Assembly (NCBI RefSeq): GCF_010915705.1
Contig: NZ_JAAIKE010000015.1
Location: 1-46,541, forward strand
Direction of reading: 5' to 3'
From: Pseudotabrizicola algicola
GTDB lineage: Bacteria > Pseudomonadota > Alphaproteobacteria > Rhodobacterales > Rhodobacteraceae
DNA length: 46,541 bases
Made by a program: the position numbers and the translations under genes. Each line of letters starts with the position of its first letter. Position 1 is the stretch's first letter. A model generated the notes under the pieces. The model was not told the DNA's origin, did not search any database, and saw only the letters and a list, made by a program, of their open reading frames with translations. Of this stretch, positions 43,756-46,541 are shown piece by piece.

Positions 43756-43767
43756 TGAGGTACGTCA
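43756..43767. promoter_or_regulatory. Putative autoregulatory LacI operator
   Basis: TGAGGTACGTCA is a near-perfect palindrome (two mismatched positions of 12, form TGA-S-GTAC-S-TCA). It lies 24-35 bp upstream of the lacI start and recurs in a related form before the binding-protein gene. Confidence 0.5.
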
Positions 43768-43793
43768 ATCAGCCGCGCCGCGCGAACCGCCGC

Positions 43794-45059
43794 TCACGCG
43801 GGGGGCAGGATCAGGATGGCACGGAAATCGTTGACATTGGTCAGCGTCGGCCCCGTCACCACCTGGCCGTTCACTGCCGCGAAAAAGCTGTGCGCGTCGT
43901 TGCGGGCAAGGGCCGCCTCCGCATCTACCCCCGCCGCCGTGGCGCGGGCAAGGATATCAGGCCCGATCAGCGCGCCCGCAACCTCGGCCGCGCCATCCAC
44001 CCCGTCGGTATCGCAGGCAATCGCATGGATGCCGGACGCGCCCCGCAAGGCCAGGGCCAGCGCCAGGGAGAATTCGGCATTCGGCCCGCCGATCCCGTCT
44101 CCGCGCCGTGTCACCGTCAACTCCCCGCCCGACAGCAGCAGCACCGGCGCATCCCCCGCGCGCAGGCCAGCGCCGATGCGCAGCGCCTTTTGCGCCTGCG
44201 CTTCCGCCACCTCGCGCGCCTCGCCTTCCAGCGCATCGCCCAGCATCTGCACCTCGCATCCCGCCGCGCGCGCGATCTCTGCGGCGGCGTTCAGCGACTG
44301 GACCGGCGCCGCATAGATCCGGTTGGCCACCCGCGCCAATCGCGCATCGTCCGGCGGCACCACGCCCGACCCCGCCCGCAGGCTGGCCAGCACAGAATCC
44401 GGCACCGGAATCTGCCATTGATCCAGCACCGCCAGCGCATCCGCCGGGGTGCTGGCATCCCCCACCGTGGGGCCGGAACCGATGAAGGCCGGATCATCCC
44501 CCGGCACGTCGGAAATCATCAGCACCAGCATCTGCGCCGGATGGGCCGCAGCGGCGAGTTGGCCGCCCTTGACGCGGCTCAGGTGCTTGCGCACCGTGTT
44601 CATCCGGTCAATCGGCGCGCCCGAGGCCAGAAGTGCCGCATTCACCGCCTGCTTTTCGGCGAGCGTCACCCCCTCGCGCGGGGCCACCAGCAGCGCCGAT
44701 GCCCCGCCCGAAATCAGCGCGAGCACGAAATCCCCCTCGCCCAGCCCTTCGAGCAGGGTCAGCATCCGCGCCGTGGCCGCCAGTCCCGCCGCATCCGGCA
44801 CCGGATGGGCGGCCTCCACAATCTCGATCCCCCGGCAGGGGCGGCCATAGCCGTAACGGGTCAGGACCAAGCCCTCGCAGGGGCCCCACTCCGCCTCCAC
44901 GGCTTCGGCCATGCGGGCGCTCGCCTTGCCCGCGCCCACCACCACCACGCGGCCCGAGGGGCGCGGCGGCAGGTGCCCCGCCAGAGAGCGCATCGGGTCG
45001 GCCACTTCAACCGCACGGTCGAACAGGCTGCGCAGCAGCAGGGCGGGATCGGCAATCAT
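43794..45059 (-). CDS. Glycerate 2-kinase, type II (DUF4147/MOFRL family, TtuD/GckA-like)
   Basis: This is a 421-aa kinase converting D-glycerate to 2-phosphoglycerate with ATP. The N-terminal DUF4147 domain shows VVVGAGKASARMAEAVE, VLTRYGYGRPC, EAAHPVPDAAGL, LISGGASALLVAPREG, then NTVRKHLSRVKGGQLA and DVPGDDPAFIGSGPTV. The C-terminal MOFRL domain has LLLSGGELTVTRRGDGIGGPNAEFSLALAL and DTDGVDG. All the motifs I know for the family are intact. The ATG at 45059 follows GAGGAT; the ATG at 45116 adds residues without similarity. It lies upstream of lacI in the same direction and links the locus to lower glycolysis. Confidence 0.9.
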   Translation of the reverse strand: MIADPALLLRSLFDRAVEVADPMRSLAGHLPPRPSGRVVVVGAGKASARMAEAVEAEWGPCEGLVLTRYGYGRPCRGIEIVEAAHPVPDAAGLAATARMLTLLEGLGEGDFVLALISGGASALLVAPREGVTLAEKQAVNAALLASGAPIDRMNTVRKHLSRVKGGQLAAAAHPAQMLVLMISDVPGDDPAFIGSGPTVGDASTPADALAVLDQWQIPVPDSVLASLRAGSGVVPPDDARLARVANRIYAAPVQSLNAAAEIARAAGCEVQMLGDALEGEAREVAEAQAQKALRIGAGLRAGDAPVLLLSGGELTVTRRGDGIGGPNAEFSLALALALRGASGIHAIACDTDGVDGAAEVAGALIGPDILARATAAGVDAEAALARNDAHSFFAAVNGQVVTGPTLTNVNDFRAILILPPA

Positions 45060-45129
45060 CTTGTATCCTCGGCTTGGGTGCCCGTCTGTATAGGGCCAGA
45101 CTTGCCGCCCGATCAATGCTTTGCGCGGC

Positions 45130-45420
45130 CTAACAGCGCAGGCGGCCCCGCATTTCGCCGCTGTCCCCCCGCAGGCTCGACTCCACCAGACGGCAGCCCG
45201 TCACCTCGGGGATCAGGGCGATCATGGTGGCGCGGATGGCCTGATGCTCCCCCCGCCGCGCATAGCCAAGGCGGATCACCTCCACCGCATCGCCCTTCCG
45301 GTAGAGCGTATACTGCCGCCCCTCCCGCAGCACATCATGGCGCTCTGCCCCGAAGAACTGCGGCGCGGGCTGTGCCCCGCAGGCGGCAAGGAAAAGAAGG
45401 AACGGCACCAGCATACGCAT
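45130..45420 (-). CDS. Small putative lipoprotein, unknown function
   Basis: This is a 96-aa protein that starts with a lipoprotein signal (MRMLVPFLLFLAACGAQ), with Cys at residue 14 in LAAC as the lipobox. The mature part is about 80 residues, compact and mixed-charge (GAERHDVLREGRQYTLYRKGDAVEVIRLG), with a second Cys at EVTGCRLVE and a third at the last residue. I recognise no family. It is expected in the inner or outer membrane facing the periplasm. The gene lies 70 bp upstream of the glycerate kinase in the same direction. Confidence 0.7.
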   Translation of the reverse strand: MRMLVPFLLFLAACGAQPAPQFFGAERHDVLREGRQYTLYRKGDAVEVIRLGYARRGEHQAIRATMIALIPEVTGCRLVESSLRGDSGEMRGRLRC

Positions 45421-45558
45421 CCGCCGATCTTGGCAGTGAGATGGTTAAAACTTGGTAAAGATGCCCCGCCCCTCGCGGCGGCGCTTTGCACCGGAGGGAA
45501 CCTGCGCGCCCGCAAGACGTTAGCCTTTGCCGATCAAACACATTGAAAGGAAAAGCCA

Positions 45559-45699
45559 ATGTCCCTGCGCCCCGCCCTTCTCGCCCTGCTCGCCGCCGTC
45601 ACCCTCAGCGCCTGCGGCACCGTTGCCGGCGCGGGCCGCGACCTGCAGGTCGCCGGTGCCACGATCACCCAAGAGGCACAGGCCGCCGCGCGCAACTGA
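45559..45699 (+). CDS. Entericidin A/B-family small lipoprotein
   Basis: This is a 46-aa precursor (MSLRPALLALLAAVTLSACG followed by TVAGAGRDLQVAG). It has a signal peptide ending in a lipobox LSAC, then the entericidin pattern GTVxGxGxDLQxAG and a short helical tail (ATITQEAQAAARN). Family members are cell-envelope lipoproteins of Proteobacteria linked to stress or toxin-antidote roles in E. coli. GAAAGGAAAAG precedes the ATG. It is complete, and the putative second Tn7-like element end begins 15 bp after its stop. Confidence 0.88.
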   Translation: MSLRPALLALLAAVTLSACGTVAGAGRDLQVAGATITQEAQAAARN

Positions 45700-45713
45700 C
45701 GTGCGCTACGGAG

Positions 45714-45820
45714 TGTAAATCGGGGCATAGTTGCTGCCAAGACGCAAGATTATCCAGTAAAATCAATGCCTGAACTTATCATGGGTGCAAAGGTTTTCAC
45801 TATTCGGGGCAAAGGTTTGA
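45714..45820 (+). repeat. Putative end of a second Tn7-like element
   Basis: TGTAAATCGGGGCATAGTTG begins at 45714. Related sites follow: GGGTGCAAAGGTTTTC at 45783-45798 and CGGGGCAAAGGTTTGA at 45805-45820. Repeats of GGGGCAwAGkTT behind TGT resemble transposase-binding sites of Tn7-like ends. They differ from the repeats of the element at 21121-34527, so this would be another element. The other end lies outside the window. Confidence 0.45.
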
Positions 45821-45840
45821 CGGGTGCCTGAGAATATGAA

Positions 45841-45866
45841 AAGGGCCCGCGAATGCGGGCCCTGTG
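45841..45866 (-). terminator. Rho-independent terminator after the TniQ-like fragment
   Basis: On the minus strand AGGGCCCGC-ATTC-GCGGGCCCT is followed by TTTC. The stem is 9 bp and perfect. It lies about 35 bp after the restored stop of the TniQ-like gene at 45899. Confidence 0.85.
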
Positions 45867-45898
45867 CGGCAGTCGAAACGTTCAGCGATGGAAGTGGG

Positions 45899-46410
45899 CT
45901 ACACATGGCCCCCTTCGCCGGACACCCTTTTTCGCAAAGCCAAAACTTCTGGCACCAGAACCTTGAGTCCTCGCGCGACCTGAAAGCTGCAATCTTTCCT
46001 GACAACACCGCAGCGATCAGTTCATCCGTTGTCCCGCCATAGCGTTGGCAGGCTTCAGCAATCGAAAGTGACTGATTGCGCTGCGCATCATCCAGAAGTG
46101 GCATGGCACCGATTGTGGCAAGGAAATCGTCCAGAACCCTTTTTGCGAAAATGACGCCCCGCACGGCGCCGGGGGCATCAGCCGGGATGACGGTCGGAAG
46201 AATGCCGGTGTTGTAAAGGGTCAGGCTTTGGTTCGGCGTGCCGCCGATGTAGTGCGAGACTTGCGCCAACGGGACGGCGACTTCGTAATCTGTTACCAGT
46301 TGCTCCACATCCTTGACAGGAAAGACGAGGCGGCCACTTTCGGCATCTGTCGCACCTTGCGGCATCAATCCCAGTTTTTGCATAAGCCGAGACATCCGGC
46401 GGCGATCTAC
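45899..46410 (-). pseudogene. TniQ-like protein, C-terminal fragment with frameshift, cut by an IS3-family element
   Basis: About 165 codons resemble the C-terminal half of the tniQ product at 32495-34249. WRVDRRR-like MSRLMQKLGLMPQ and GRLVFPVKDVEQLVTDYEVAVPL align by eye with ARLIFDAEQNKALLAEIPTLVGP, and QVSHYIGGTPNQSLTLYNTGILP with the next repeated unit. At 45983-45985 one base is missing from an A/T run. Adding a T on the minus strand restores AFQVARGLKVLVPEVLALRKRV and a stop at 45899, directly before the terminator. Without it the frame runs through the terminator to 45763. Upstream of about 46410 the sequence changes to IS. Confidence 0.6.
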
Positions 46411-46541
46411 CTTCAGGGGGTAATCCTCCCCATGGTTAAGGGGATGCGGAAGTAGAATTTTCTCGGCAGGATGAACGAGGAGATTCCGATGAAGAAGAGC
46501 CGTTTCACCGAAGCCCAGATCATGGGCGTGCTGCGCCAGGC
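46411..46541 (+). mobile_element. IS3-family element, 5' end, running off the window
   Basis: The GATGCGGAAGTAGAATTTTC...GAGGAGATTCCG leader at about 46443-46489 is typical of the upstream region of alphaproteobacterial IS3-family elements, and OrfA follows. The exact left end lies between about 46410 and 46440. It interrupts the TniQ-like gene. Confidence 0.7.
46490..46541 (+). CDS. IS3-family transposase OrfA (partial, N-terminus)
   Basis: The frame MKKSRFTEAQIMGVLRQ starts at an ATG behind GAGGAG and is cut by the window end. This is the well-known start of the helix-turn-helix protein OrfA (KKSRFTExQIxxxLRE), which with OrfB forms the active transposase by ribosomal frameshifting. Confidence 0.85.

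Noticed and set aside
45763-45898. Extension of the TniQ-like frame to 45763
   Set aside because: It passes through a perfect rho-independent terminator and the sequence loses similarity. The restored frame ends at 45899, directly before the terminator.

Overview
The window is GC-rich alphaproteobacterial chromosome. Codon use, the density of ABC transporters, the SigF/NrsF-controlled bufferin cluster and the entericidin-type lipoprotein all fit the Rhodobacteraceae (Rhodobacter/Paracoccus/Roseobacter relatives). The species cannot be named from the sequence alone.

Region 1 (728-11136) is an orderly uptake and catabolism locus. A divergent DeoR regulator faces an inositol-monophosphatase-family phosphatase, a Tat-exported peptide-type solute-binding protein, two Dpp-like permeases, a fused double ATPase, an M20 amidohydrolase and two aminoglycoside-phosphotransferase-fold kinases. 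The genes are packed with 4-8 bp overlaps. The substrate is unknown.

Region 2 (11306-20912) is a scar zone around a complete bufferin (copper-binding RiPP) operon. The operon is bufA, bufB (MNIO/DUF692), bufC (DUF2063), a DoxX protein, an ECF sigma factor of the SigF type and its NrsF anti-sigma factor, all on the minus strand behind a good match to the SigF promoter. It is flanked by broken genes: an ABC ATPase and a sugar-binding protein that lack their 5' ends, a VOC protein without its N-terminus, a hybrid histidine kinase without its N-terminus and a permease without its N-terminus. Two junctions (about 12870 and 19525) join the truncated 5' ends of head-to-head genes. An intact FbpC/PotA-type ATPase closes the region.

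Region 3 (21121-34527) is read here as a 13.4-kb Tn7-like element inserted about 10 bp beyond the 3' end of tRNA-Arg(UCU). Its ends carry inverted copies of a GCATAAGAGTGCAC(ACCCC) repeat and TGT...ACA termini. It encodes a TnsA-like protein, a TnsB-like protein that stops just before the catalytic DDE domain, a TniQ protein with an in-frame amber codon and a Lon-like AAA+ ATPase; no TnsC and no DDE transposase were found. The cargo looks like a defence island: EVE-domain McrB (frameshifted near its end) plus McrC, a reverse transcriptase preceded by two identical 133-bp repeats, two unrecognised genes and an IS5-family remnant.

Region 4 (34687-45059) holds a GNAT acetyltransferase and a second transport and catabolism locus on the minus strand: glycerate 2-kinase, LacI regulator, sugar-binding protein, two permeases, a small membrane protein, two UgpC-type ATPases and a two-domain dihydroxyacetone-kinase-family protein. 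A near-palindromic motif TGAGGTACGTCA upstream of lacI, with a related copy upstream of the binding-protein gene, suggests autoregulation. It probably imports a polyol or ketose and phosphorylates a short ketose.

Region 5 (45130-46541) has two small lipoprotein genes. Beyond them is what looks like the end of a second Tn7-like element, with TGT, GGGGCAAAGGTTT repeats and a frameshifted TniQ fragment, which is cut by an IS3-family element running off the window.
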